DNA from: VXOI01 sp965197575
Lineage (GTDB): Bacteria; Chloroflexota; Dehalococcoidia; Lucifugimonadales; UBA3495
Direction: 5' to 3'
NCBI GenBank assembly: GCA_965197575.1
Contig: OZ240214.1
Span: 372,001 to 436,000 of the forward strand
Length of the DNA stretch: 64,000 nucleotides
Part shown: positions 27,930 to 35,818 of the stretch, one piece after another
How positions within the stretch are numbered: the stretch's first letter is position 1
How the letters are laid out: each line of letters starts with the position of its first letter
Made by a program: the position numbers and the translations under genes
Notes under the pieces: model-generated
The model's input: the letters and a program-made list of their open reading frames with translations, nothing else
What the model was told of the DNA's origin: nothing
Database searches by the model: none

Positions 27930-28631
27930 ATGACCACCGCCGACACCACCGGCCGCGTCAAGACGCCGCAGGCCGGCAGCCATTTCCGGCTACCCGACCC
28001 GCCGGAGCGAGATCCCGACGACATGACCAGCGCCAAGCACCTGGCCGAAACCGGCAACATGCACCACCTGAAAATTCACCTTGGCAATCCGGCAACGACC
28101 ATCGTCAAGTCCGAGCTGTACCTGGCGCTGGGCCGCCGCGGGTCCGGGGCGGAATTTCGCGTCCCCGATCTACTGATTGCCATTGACGCCGATCCGGAGT
28201 TGTACGAGCGCAACAACGGCTACGTGGTATCCGAGCAGGGCAAGCCACCCGACTTCGTGCTGGAGATAGCATCGCCAAGCACCAGGGCAGAGGACAACAC
28301 CGGCAAGCGGGAATTCTACGCCCGCCACGGGGTCGTCGAGTACTGGCGCTTCGACGAGGAGAACAGGCCCAACCAAGTCAGGCTGGCCGGCGACCGCCTG
28401 GTAGAGGGCGCCTACGAACCCGTTGTCATCGACGCTCTGCCTGACGGTAGACTCAGGGCCCACAGCACCGTCCTGAACCTGATACTGGAGTGGCACAACG
28501 GCCAATTGAACTGGATCGACCCCGATACCGAGGAGCACATTCCCACCATCCAGCAGGAACGGAAGGGCCGCCTGGCCGCCGAGGCCCGCGTCCGGGAATT
28601 GGAAGAACGCCTTGGTCAACAAAACACTTGA
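27930..28631 (+). CDS. Uma2 family endonuclease-like protein (DUF820)
   Basis: This 233-residue protein has the Uma2 core of the PD-(D/E)XK superfamily: RVPDLLIAID near residue 78 supplies the Asp, and PPDFVLEIASPSTRAED near 108 the Glu with the family S-P-S-T motif. KREFYARHGVVEYWRFD and a C-terminal helical tail (ERKGRLAAEARVRELEERL) follow. Uma2 proteins are abundant in cyanobacteria and Chloroflexota with no firmly assigned role. The frame is intact. The next gene follows after 22 bases on the same strand. Confidence 0.85.
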   Translation: MTTADTTGRVKTPQAGSHFRLPDPPERDPDDMTSAKHLAETGNMHHLKIHLGNPATTIVKSELYLALGRRGSGAEFRVPDLLIAIDADPELYERNNGYVVSEQGKPPDFVLEIASPSTRAEDNTGKREFYARHGVVEYWRFDEENRPNQVRLAGDRLVEGAYEPVVIDALPDGRLRAHSTVLNLILEWHNGQLNWIDPDTEEHIPTIQQERKGRLAAEARVRELEERLGQQNT

Positions 28632-28653
28632 ACCAGCGTGAGGTAAACGGACG

Positions 28654-29034
28654 ATGGCTCAGGAGACGCGCATAACCTCCGCCGACTTTTTCTGGAACGC
28701 TGTGGCCCAGGAGGCCGGTTTCTCTGGCCAATTCTGGCTCGACGCCTACAACCGCTACCTGGACGCAGTGCAGCGTGATCCTTCGCCGTCCTTTGACATA
28801 TGGGAAGTTGAGCGCACGGTCCGGGTTCCCTCCGAGAGCGGCCACGTTGACGTACTGGTCCGGATTCAGCCGGAAGGGCGGGAGCACTGCGCCTTGCGCT
28901 TCACCGTGTTCCCGGCCGGCGACGGGCCTGATCCCCGTCAGCTGGACCGTTGGTACTTCTATGGAGAGGAGGAGAAAGAAACGCCTCCCATACTGGGAGA
29001 AGGTGCCTTGCTGGATTATATGAACCGCTGGTAA
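28654..29034 (+). CDS. Hypothetical protein downstream of Uma2
   Basis: 126 residues begin MAQETRITSADFFWNAVAQE. The body is mixed strand/helix (FDIWEVERTVRVPSE, VDVLVRIQPEGREHCALRF) and ends acidic, with LLDYMNRW. No signal peptide or membrane segment is visible. I do not recognise it. The 22-base gap to the Uma2 gene, with GTGAGG near the start, suggests co-transcription. Confidence 0.5.
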   Translation: MAQETRITSADFFWNAVAQEAGFSGQFWLDAYNRYLDAVQRDPSPSFDIWEVERTVRVPSESGHVDVLVRIQPEGREHCALRFTVFPAGDGPDPRQLDRWYFYGEEEKETPPILGEGALLDYMNRW

Positions 29035-29116
29035 CGGCACCCGCTCCGAAACCGGCGACGCCCGCACATTCGGAGGTAACCCATGACACGACCCATGTCT
29101 CCCTAACGCTATGCGC

Positions 29117-29147
29117 TTCGCCCCGTAGGCGCGGGGATAGATCCCCC
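29117..29147 (+). repeat. Orphan CRISPR-repeat-like palindrome
   Basis: CGCCCCGTAGGCGCGGGGAT forms a short hairpin in a context like type I-E repeats, and it shares AGGCGCGGG with the second block of the relic at 21831. Only one copy is present here and no partner lies 60 bases either side. Confidence 0.25.
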
Positions 29148-29207
29148 GGTATCGTTACTGCTGGCCAGCAGCTCGCTCCCGAACCACGTCATCCACGATC
29201 CTCGAAC

Positions 29208-29756
29208 CTACGGCACGTCCGCCATGGAGTGGGTGCTGCCCACGATGGGAAGGTAGATGCGAAGCGTGACCTCCGGGGTCGCATGCCCCAGCCACTGCGA
29301 GACCACGTTCAGCGGGATCCCGGCGGTGGTCAGCCAGTGACGGGCCGCACTGTGCCGGAGGCTGTGAGTTCCTGCCATCTGGCGCCCGGTCCCGGGCGAC
29401 TCCTGGTCAAGGCCGGCATGCTCGATGCCAGCCCGCAGGTGCCGCAGCACCGTCTTCCTGGTCAACGCGACAACGAGATCGCGCGGGCCATAGGACGCGG
29501 GCCAGTTGGCGAACAGGCTGGCCAGGTCCGGGTGAAGTGGCACGGTCCGGCCCCTGCCGCCCTTGCCGCGGCGGACCAGCAGGGAACCGGCCATGACGTC
29601 TATGTCCCGCCATTCCAGGGCCACGGTCTCACCGACACGCAGCCCGGATCGCCACATGATGAGCGCCGCCACCTGGGCGCGGCGAAGCCCCAGGGCCGCC
29701 AGGCCGTCCAGGAGGCGCTCGACCTGCTGCGGGTTCCAGTAATGAGGAATCGTCAT
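29208..29756 (-). CDS. Small tyrosine recombinase (integrase catalytic domain only)
   Basis: I read this from ATG 29756 (182 residues); the frame is open to 29840. All catalytic residues are visible: Arg40 in WRSGLRVGE, Lys in RGKGGRGR, H-x-x-R at 141-144 (THSLRHSAARHWL), His168 in WLGHATPEV and Tyr178 in LRIYLPI. The N-terminal core-binding domain of phage integrases is reduced to a few residues, as in minimal integrases. A 25-base palindromic site ends two bases before the ATG, leaving no room for a normal ribosome-binding site, so the true start may be upstream or expression may be coupled to site occupancy. Confidence 0.8.
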   Translation of the reverse strand: MTIPHYWNPQQVERLLDGLAALGLRRAQVAALIMWRSGLRVGETVALEWRDIDVMAGSLLVRRGKGGRGRTVPLHPDLASLFANWPASYGPRDLVVALTRKTVLRHLRAGIEHAGLDQESPGTGRQMAGTHSLRHSAARHWLTTAGIPLNVVSQWLGHATPEVTLRIYLPIVGSTHSMADVP

Positions 29757-29758
29757 GC

Positions 29759-29783
29759 GGGAACTTTTACGCCAAAAGTTCCC
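29759..29783. promoter_or_regulatory. 25-bp palindromic site 1 (candidate recombinase core site)
   Basis: Arms GGGAACTTTT and AAAAGTTCCC are separated by the 5-base spacer ACGCC. The arm-spacer-arm geometry is that of tyrosine-recombinase core sites. It adjoins the start codon of the integrase. Confidence 0.5.
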
Positions 29784-29865
29784 ATCCGGGCAAGCTGGCC
29801 CCGCTCTCCGAGCCAAAGTGCGAATCTGAGACCAAGGCACCTCAGCTGGCCGACGCGCCGGAAAT

Positions 29866-29890
29866 GGGAACTTTTAGACTCAAAGTTCCC
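29866..29890. promoter_or_regulatory. 25-bp palindromic site 2 (candidate recombinase core site)
   Basis: Arms GGGAACTTT and AAAGTTCCC, spacer TAGACTC, total 25 bases, same orientation and arm sequence as site 1, 107 bases away. The differing spacers would matter if the sites recombine. Confidence 0.5.
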
Positions 29891-29961
29891 TCGAGCCATT
29901 CTCCCGCGCCCCGTGCGAGGTTCAGCCGAACGGGGCCGAACAGCCTCTCTCCGAGGGCTCG

Positions 29962-30199
29962 GTGTTAGGCCTGACCGGCGAAGCCCTGGCCAACCGGGTG
30001 CGGGACCCAGCCAAAGCTGCGGGGCTGGGCAATGGTTTCTCCGGACACAGCGGCCGCATCGGCGTGGCCAGGGGGATGGTCGCCGCAGAAGCGCCCACCG
30101 CAGTGATCCAGCACCAGGGGCGATGGCGGCACGGAGACATGATCGCGCGATACACCCGGGGCTAGGCAGCCGGCGAGACCCTCAAGTGGCTGAGCTGAC
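29962..30199 (+). pseudogene. Tyrosine recombinase C-terminal fragment with nonsense stop
   Basis: The frame reads LTGEALANRVRDPAKAAGL, FSGHSGRIGVARGM (HxxR), VIQHQGRWRHGDMIARYTRG (Trp station and Tyr nucleophile), then TAG, then AAGETLKWLS and TGA. Relatives have Glu at the TAG, so GAG to TAG is likely. The N-terminal two thirds of the integrase are missing. It belongs to a different subgroup from the intact enzyme on the opposite strand. Confidence 0.6.
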
Positions 30200-30292
30200 C
30201 TACACCACACCTACCCGCTGCAAGCACCCGGTTCGCCATGAGCTGGGGGCGTGCAGGAAATGTCCGTTAATGTGGATTTACGGACTTTGCAC

Positions 30293-30327
30293 AAGCGTTG
30301 CAGTCCACCGGGGCCATGGCAACGCTT
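30293..30327 (-). terminator. Hairpin at the 3' end of the dehydrogenase gene
   Basis: AAGCGTTGC (30293-30301) and GCAACGCTT (30319-30327) form a 9-bp stem that overlaps the stop codon of the minus-strand gene. There is no T-run, so it may act as an mRNA-stabilising or Rho-assisted end. It is conserved in copy 2. Confidence 0.4.
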
Positions 30328-31534
30328 AGAGTGCCCGGTGCAGTAGCTCCACGACCTCTTCTTGAGTGGCTATGGGGCGAGGATTGGTTGCGACCACCAA
30401 GTCTTCCAAGGCGTCCTGAGCAATGAGGGCCAAGTCAGCCTCTGAAACACCCCAATCGCTAAGCCGGCGGGGAATGCCGAGAGTGTCGATCAGGTTCTCC
30501 AAGGCCGAGACCGCCGCCGCGGCGGCCTTGTCGTCGTTGGCGTTCCGGGTATCGACACCCATGGCCTCAGCAATCCGCCGTTGTTGCGGAGCCGTCACCG
30601 AGCGGTTGAATTCCATCACCCGGGGCAGCATGATGCAGGAAGTCACCCCGTGGGGAACATCATTCCTGGCGCCAAGCTGATGGCCCAAGCCGTGGCTCAG
30701 GCCCACTTGGACGTTGGTCAAGGCATAGATGGACATCCAGGCGGCTACTTGGCAGTAACCGGCCGACTCCAGGTCGTCACGGTCGCTGGCGGACCGGGGT
30801 AATCGTTGCTGCAAGAGCCGCAGCGCCTCCAAGGCCAGTCCGTCGGAAAAGGGAAAGCTGATTTTGGAGCAGACGGTTTCAATAGCGTGGTCCACCGCTC
30901 GAATACCAGTCGAGGCCCAGAGCCATCCCGGAGTCGCGGTTGTGACCACTGGGTCCAGAAACGCCGCCGACACCCAAAGCCCATCGCCGGTATACAGGTC
31001 CTTTACCTTGCGTTCCTCGTCGGTGGCCCCGGCAAAGTTGGTGAACTCGCCGGCTGATAGGGTAGTGGAGACCGAAATGTGGGGTAAGCACGGGTTGTGC
31101 ACCGCCGGTATTTCTACTTTATCCGGATACTGGAACCGGATACGGTAGCGGTCAAGTTGGCGCTCATTGGTGACGTTTTCAGCCAAGCACAACGCTACCA
31201 ACTTGGCGGTGTCGTTGGGAGTGCCCCCGCCAAAGCTGATCAGGAGGTCTGCATCAGCACTCTGGGCCGCTCGGGTAGCCGCCAACACCGTGGCTCTGGG
31301 AACGTGCTGCCGCGTCTCACCAAAAACCCCAACACAGCGGTCGCCAAGCAACTCTTGAATTCGCCCCAAGATTGTTCCCTGTTGCATCAGGGAGTGCCCG
31401 GTGATGATGAACACTCGAGCGCCGCCCAGCTCATCCACCGCCGCCGGAAGACCGGAAAGACAGCCTTCACCGTAGTGGACCCGTTTCACCTGAGGGGAGG
31501 TGAATGACCCTATCGGCAACGGAGTTTCGGGCAT
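30326..31534 (-). CDS. Iron-containing alcohol dehydrogenase family protein, copy 1
   Basis: This 402-residue group III (iron-dependent) alcohol dehydrogenase has the nucleotide-binding SFGGGTPNDTAKLVA near residues 98-112 and metal ligands in GIRAVDHAIETVCS (Asp, His) and in GLSHGLGHQLGARNDVPHG (two His). Within the family the sequence leans toward maleylacetate reductase or hydroxy/oxoacid types, but the substrate is not decidable. GGAGG lies 8 bases upstream of ATG 31534. It is identical to the copy at 57410 apart from a few residues (MPET/MPGT, SASD/STSD). Both copies are intact. Confidence 0.9.
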   Translation of the reverse strand: MPETPLPIGSFTSPQVKRVHYGEGCLSGLPAAVDELGGARVFIITGHSLMQQGTILGRIQELLGDRCVGVFGETRQHVPRATVLAATRAAQSADADLLISFGGGTPNDTAKLVALCLAENVTNERQLDRYRIRFQYPDKVEIPAVHNPCLPHISVSTTLSAGEFTNFAGATDEERKVKDLYTGDGLWVSAAFLDPVVTTATPGWLWASTGIRAVDHAIETVCSKISFPFSDGLALEALRLLQQRLPRSASDRDDLESAGYCQVAAWMSIYALTNVQVGLSHGLGHQLGARNDVPHGVTSCIMLPRVMEFNRSVTAPQQRRIAEAMGVDTRNANDDKAAAAAVSALENLIDTLGIPRRLSDWGVSEADLALIAQDALEDLVVATNPRPIATQEEVVELLHRAL

Positions 31535-31638
31535 GATTTACCTCCAGACCTGTAATCCTTTTGGGCTGACTAAACCACTCGGGCCGAATAAACCATGAGT
31601 GGACTGACACGGGATACCGGAGCCGCTTAATCGACACC

Positions 31639-31761
31639 CTAGTAGCCCAACAACTTTGAAATGATGGCATGATGAGTATGCATCTTGACGGGGAGCAACA
31701 TTGCCCAAGTATTGCCGGGCAATCTCGGCTACTCATCATTTCAAAGATTTCGGACCACTAG
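31639..31761. repeat. MITE-like element, copy 2 (with natural empty site)
   Basis: A 115-base body lies between CTAG 31639-31642 and CTAG 31758-31761. Its inverted ends share CTTTGAAATGATG (about 25 bases imperfect). The duplicated locus at 57320-57323 has a single CTAG with matching flanks and no insert, so the element inserted after the duplication and duplicated 4 bases. It has no ORF and must be mobilised by an unknown transposase, probably of IS5 type. Confidence 0.75.
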
Positions 31762-31856
31762 TGTAGCCCAATTCCGGTGTCAATTATCAACGCACTACTG
31801 GCCAGGGCAGGGCAACCGCATTCTCCAGAATAAGGAAGGTTACTGCCAAGATTTAA

Positions 31857-33080
31857 GTGGTGAGCAAGCATGTGATGGCAAGGATGGTGGTGATGAGCAG
31901 TAATGCAGGTGGCAGCTTAGGCGAACATTTTGGCAATATGGAGGACCCCAGAAGGGACCAGGGCAAGCGGCATCAACTCTTGGACATCATCGCGATGACC
32001 ATCCGCGCGGTTATCGGAGGCGCTGAGGGTTGGAGCGACGTAGAGTTGCTCGTCCAATGTAAGTACGAATGGTTCCAGAGATTTCTGGACCTGCCCAACG
32101 GGGTACCTTGCCCTGACACCTTTGCCAGGGTGTTCGCCCGCATTGACCCGGAGCAATTCCGGAACTGCTTCATGGACTGGGTGAGCAGCGTCAACCGGTT
32201 GACCCAGGACCAGGTGGTTGCCGTGGATGGCAAGACCTTGCGGCGCTCCCACGACCGCAACTCGGGGAAGGAGGCCATTCACATGGTCAGCGCTTGGGCT
32301 TCGGAGAACTCCTTGGTGTTAGGTCAGACCAAGGTGGAAGCGAAGTCCAATGAAATCACGGCCATACCTGAGTTGCTCAACCTGCTGGACATGTCGGGTT
32401 GCATCGTCACCATTGACGCCATGGGCTGCCAGAAGAAGATAGCCCGGCAGATTGTGAGCCAGGAAGCCGATTACGTTCTGGCGGTCAAGGAAAACCAAGG
32501 GAGGCCGCTGGAGGATGTGGAAGACCTGTTTTCCTGCGGACAGAGGACCGGATTTGAAGATATGAAGCACGATTTCTGCCAGACCCTCGACAAGAGACAC
32601 GGACGCATTGAGACCCGCCGTTGTTGGACGATTGACGACCCGGAGCAGTTGTCCTCCGTCGAGACCGGAAAGTTTTGGCCGGGGTTGAGGAGCATCGGGA
32701 TGGTGACGGCAGAACGGCGGCAGAGAGACCGGGTGATCGGTGGAATCCCGGTACCACATATGCGGTTTAGAGTCGGACGCCAAGGGACTTCTCCAAGCAA
32801 CTCGAAGCCATTGGGGAATCGAGAATCGGGTCCATTGGGTGCTGGGCTTGTCCTTCCGGGAAGACGAAAGCCGGGTGCGGAACAGCACGGGCGGATCAAA
32901 CGGAGTCCTCTTAAGGCCACAAATTTGGATGTGCCGGGAAAACGGGTTCTCTTTGATAAATGGCATGAACCAGCAACCGTCCAGAATCACCTGGCAGATT
33001 GGATGCGCCTCAACCCAAGAGGCTCAGAACTGCCTATGGGAGAGGTGGTGTCCCTTTTCACAGGACCATTCCTAAACAGC
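31857..33080 (+). pseudogene. ISAs1-family transposase, frameshifted
   Basis: The likely start is ATG 31893 (MSSNAGGSLGEHFGNMEDPR). The DDE_Tnp_ISAs1 N-terminal domain is followed by VVAVDGKTLRRSHDRNSG, IVTIDAMGCQKKIARQI and DYVLAVKENQGRP, the typical family motifs. Near 32745 the frame changes: the continuation YHICGLESDAK and HWGIENRVHWVLGLSFREDE is in another frame, and homology fades after about 32890. So the C-terminus is shifted and partly lost. The first part of this gene was carried into the duplicated locus at 57.2 kb. Confidence 0.8.
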
Positions 33081-33171
33081 CATTGCTCAATAGAAAATTG
33101 CTTCAACAAGGATTCTGCAGGACCATACATGCACAATATAGCTAACGATACCCGATGGACCGTCCACCACC

Positions 33172-35307
33172 ATGAATAATTTGAATAATTTTTTGATTCC
33201 CCAAATTGCCCGCGAGCTTCAGTTGGAGCGGAGGCAAGTTGTGGCCACCGTTGCCTTGCTGGACGACGGGGCAACCGTACCCTTCATCGCCCGTTACAGG
33301 AAGGAGAATACCGCCACCCTGGACGAGGTGGCGATTTCCAATATTCGGGATCGTCTGTCGCAGCTTCGGGAACTCGGGCATCGTCGGGATGCCATACTGT
33401 CTTCCCTGGAAAAGCAGGGTCTTCTGACGGAGGAACTGGGTCAGGCGGTTCTCTCTGCTGAATCCTTGGCAGCCCTGGAGGACGCATATTTGCCCTTCAG
33501 GCCCAAGCGACGCACTCGGGCTGCCATCGCCCGGGAAAAAGGGTTGGCTCCCCTGGCTCTGTATATTCGGGGCCAGGAAGATTTTGACGTCGGCCTGGCT
33601 GCTGCAGAGTACGTGAACCCCGACACTGAGGTAAAAAATGTCCAGGACGCCCTGAGCGGCGCCAGGGACATTATCGCCGAATGGGTCAGCGAGGACGCCA
33701 CAGCGCGGCGGGCAATTCGGGAGCTGTTTTGGGACGAGGGAGTATTTTCGGCGACGGTGGCTTCGGGTAAGGAAGAGGCGGCAGCCAAGTACCGGGATTA
33801 CTTCCAGTGGCAGGAACCTGTTGCGGGTGTGCCTTCCCACCGGGCACTGGCCATGTTCAGGGGAGAGAAGGAAGCGTTGCTTTCGTTGCATATAGCGCCT
33901 CCGGTTTCCTCTGCGTTGGCGATCCTGGAAAGGCTCTTTGTTAGCGGGCCAACCCAGGCATCTGCGCAGGTTCGGCTGGCCATTAAGGACCGTTATAAGC
34001 CGCTGTTGGAATCGTCAATGGAAACGGAGGTCCGCAAGGAGGTCAGGCTTCGCGCCGAAGAGGCGGCCATCAGGGTATTCGCCGACAACCTGCGGCAGTT
34101 GCTGTTGGCTCCGGCCCTGGGCCAGAAGAACATCCTGGCCCTGGACCCCGGCTTCCGCGCGGGCTGCAAATTGGTCTGTTTGGACCGGCAGGGCCGGCTG
34201 ATGCACCAGGATACTGTCTATCCGCTATTGGGGTCGCGGGGGCGGGAGGAAGCCGCCAGTAAGGTGCTTCTGCTCTGCCGGCAATACCAGGTGGAAGCCA
34301 TTGCGGTGGGCAACGGAACCGCGGGCCGGGAGACGGAAGCCTTTCTGAGGAAGCTGGATTTGGACCCTCAGATTGCGGTGGTGATGGTCAACGAGAGCGG
34401 GGCCTCGGTCTACTCGGCTTCGGATGCGGCGCGGACCGAGTTCCCCGACCAGGACATCACCGTGCGGGGGGCGGTTTCCATTGGGCGGCGCCTGATGGAC
34501 CCGTTGGCCGAATTGGTCAAAATAGACCCCAAGTCCATCGGTGTGGGCCAGTACCAGCACGACGTCGATCAGAAAGCATTGAGGCAGCGCCTCGACGACG
34601 TGGTTGCTAGCTGCGTCAACAGCGTGGGCGTGGAGCTGAACACGGCCAGCGGCCAGTTGCTCTCGTATGTTTCTGGCCTTGGACCTCGTTTGGCCAAGGC
34701 AATTGTGGAGTACCGGAACGACAACGGCCCGTTTGCCTCCCGGCAATCGCTGAAGAAAGTGCCTCGCCTGGGTCCCAAGGCTTTCGAGCAGGCGGCCGGG
34801 TTCTTGCGCATCAGAGACGGCGACCATCCGCTGGACGCCAGTGCAGTGCATCCCGAGTCCTACCGGGTTGTCGATGCCATTGCCCAAGGCATGGGCCAAT
34901 CACTGGTGCAGATGGTGGGCAATGCTGCTGTGGCCCATAGGATTGACCCCAGTCGCTACATCAGAGATAACGTTGGGCTGCCGACATTGACTGACATCAT
35001 CGAAGAACTGGCCCGGCCCGGCCGGGATCCACGCCAGGAATTTGAACCCTTTCACTTCGCCCAGGGGATAAACCAGATCGGGGACCTGACGGCAGGTATG
35101 AAGCTGCCCGGGGTGGTAACCAATGTGACCGGTTTTGGCGCCTTTGTCGATCTGGGTGTACACCAGGACGGGTTGATTCACATCAGCAGGCTGTCGGACC
35201 GCTTCGTCAGCAACCCCTCGGACATCGTTAAAATTCAGCAGCGGGTGTGGGTGACCGTGCTTGAAGTCGACCTGGAGCGCAAACGAATCGCTCTGTCTCT
35301 TCGGTGA
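33172..35307 (+). CDS. tex: Tex-family RNA-binding transcription accessory protein
   Basis: This 711-residue protein is full length for Tex. The N-terminal helical Tex_N domain contains VPFIARYRKENTATLDE near residue 37 and YLPFRPKRRTRA near 105. The YqgF/RNase H-like domain contains ILALDPGFRAGCKLV near 323. Helix-hairpin-helix motifs appear at VPRLGPKAFEQAAGFLRI near 525, and the C-terminal S1 domain has GMKLPGVVTNVTGFGAFVD. Tex acts in transcription/translation and tolerance of stress by binding nucleic acids. The start at 33172 overlaps the end of ISAs1-derived sequence, so its promoter may now be inside the IS remnant. Confidence 0.95.
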   Translation: MNNLNNFLIPQIARELQLERRQVVATVALLDDGATVPFIARYRKENTATLDEVAISNIRDRLSQLRELGHRRDAILSSLEKQGLLTEELGQAVLSAESLAALEDAYLPFRPKRRTRAAIAREKGLAPLALYIRGQEDFDVGLAAAEYVNPDTEVKNVQDALSGARDIIAEWVSEDATARRAIRELFWDEGVFSATVASGKEEAAAKYRDYFQWQEPVAGVPSHRALAMFRGEKEALLSLHIAPPVSSALAILERLFVSGPTQASAQVRLAIKDRYKPLLESSMETEVRKEVRLRAEEAAIRVFADNLRQLLLAPALGQKNILALDPGFRAGCKLVCLDRQGRLMHQDTVYPLLGSRGREEAASKVLLLCRQYQVEAIAVGNGTAGRETEAFLRKLDLDPQIAVVMVNESGASVYSASDAARTEFPDQDITVRGAVSIGRRLMDPLAELVKIDPKSIGVGQYQHDVDQKALRQRLDDVVASCVNSVGVELNTASGQLLSYVSGLGPRLAKAIVEYRNDNGPFASRQSLKKVPRLGPKAFEQAAGFLRIRDGDHPLDASAVHPESYRVVDAIAQGMGQSLVQMVGNAAVAHRIDPSRYIRDNVGLPTLTDIIEELARPGRDPRQEFEPFHFAQGINQIGDLTAGMKLPGVVTNVTGFGAFVDLGVHQDGLIHISRLSDRFVSNPSDIVKIQQRVWVTVLEVDLERKRIALSLR

Positions 35308-35349
35308 ACTGAGAGGAGACTTCCGGCACAGAGTTACGCAGCGGCAGTA

Positions 35350-35600
35350 AAACAAGCCGTTGGTGCCGGGAACGACCAAAAACCCAAATGCGGTTGCCCT
35401 GCGCTGGTATGTAAAGAGTTGTCCATTCGAGGTATGGCGAGGGAGTGGGGCATCCACAGAGAGACCGTGAGGAAATACATCCATGCTGAAAGACAGCCGT
35501 GTCGGCTGTCTCGGGCAACTCCGGCTACCCCGCCATCGGATACCACTGAGGAATAGAAAGTGGCATTCTTGCTGAACACTTACGCGGACATATTCCCTGG
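35350..35600 (+). pseudogene. ISNCY-like element right-end remnant
   Basis: A frame reads CKELSIRGMAREWGIHRETV, then KYIHAERQP, matching the last helix-turn-helix of the element at 60.4-61.0 kb (GMSLRAIERELGIHRATIKK). After the stop, TTGCTGAACACTTACGCGGA resembles TATGCTGAACACCTAGCCGG in that element, so both carry the same terminal sequence. The rest of the transposase is gone. Confidence 0.5.
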
Positions 35601-35818
35601 ATATCGACAGCCACAAATCAGGCAGGCCGAGCCGCCCACGTGGTCCACTTTACCTCCGCCCCAGTGGCCCAACTTCCCGGCGCCATTGACAGACAGGAGC
35701 GGTGACGCCATCGTACCGATGGCCTCCTTAGGCCGTAGGCCGTAGGCGCCGGCCAGATTCTTTGGGGCCCCACATCCGGTCGATCGGGTTGGATGCCCAA
35801 TCGACGCTATACGATCAG

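Larger units (their letters stand above)
30271..31933 (-). repeat. Segmental duplication, copy 1 (alcohol dehydrogenase locus)
   Basis: This segment matches 57149-58674 in inverted orientation: the dehydrogenase gene, its leader, its 3' hairpin and the first 75 or so bases of the ISAs1 gene. Copy 1 has two insertions relative to copy 2: the CTAG-flanked MITE at 31639-31761 and an approximately 18-base tandem duplication in the leader (about 31575-31610). Confidence 0.8.

Noticed and set aside
28950..30329. 459-residue plus-strand open frame
   Set aside because: It overlaps the integrase on the opposite strand and an integrase fragment in another frame; its residues show no family pattern.
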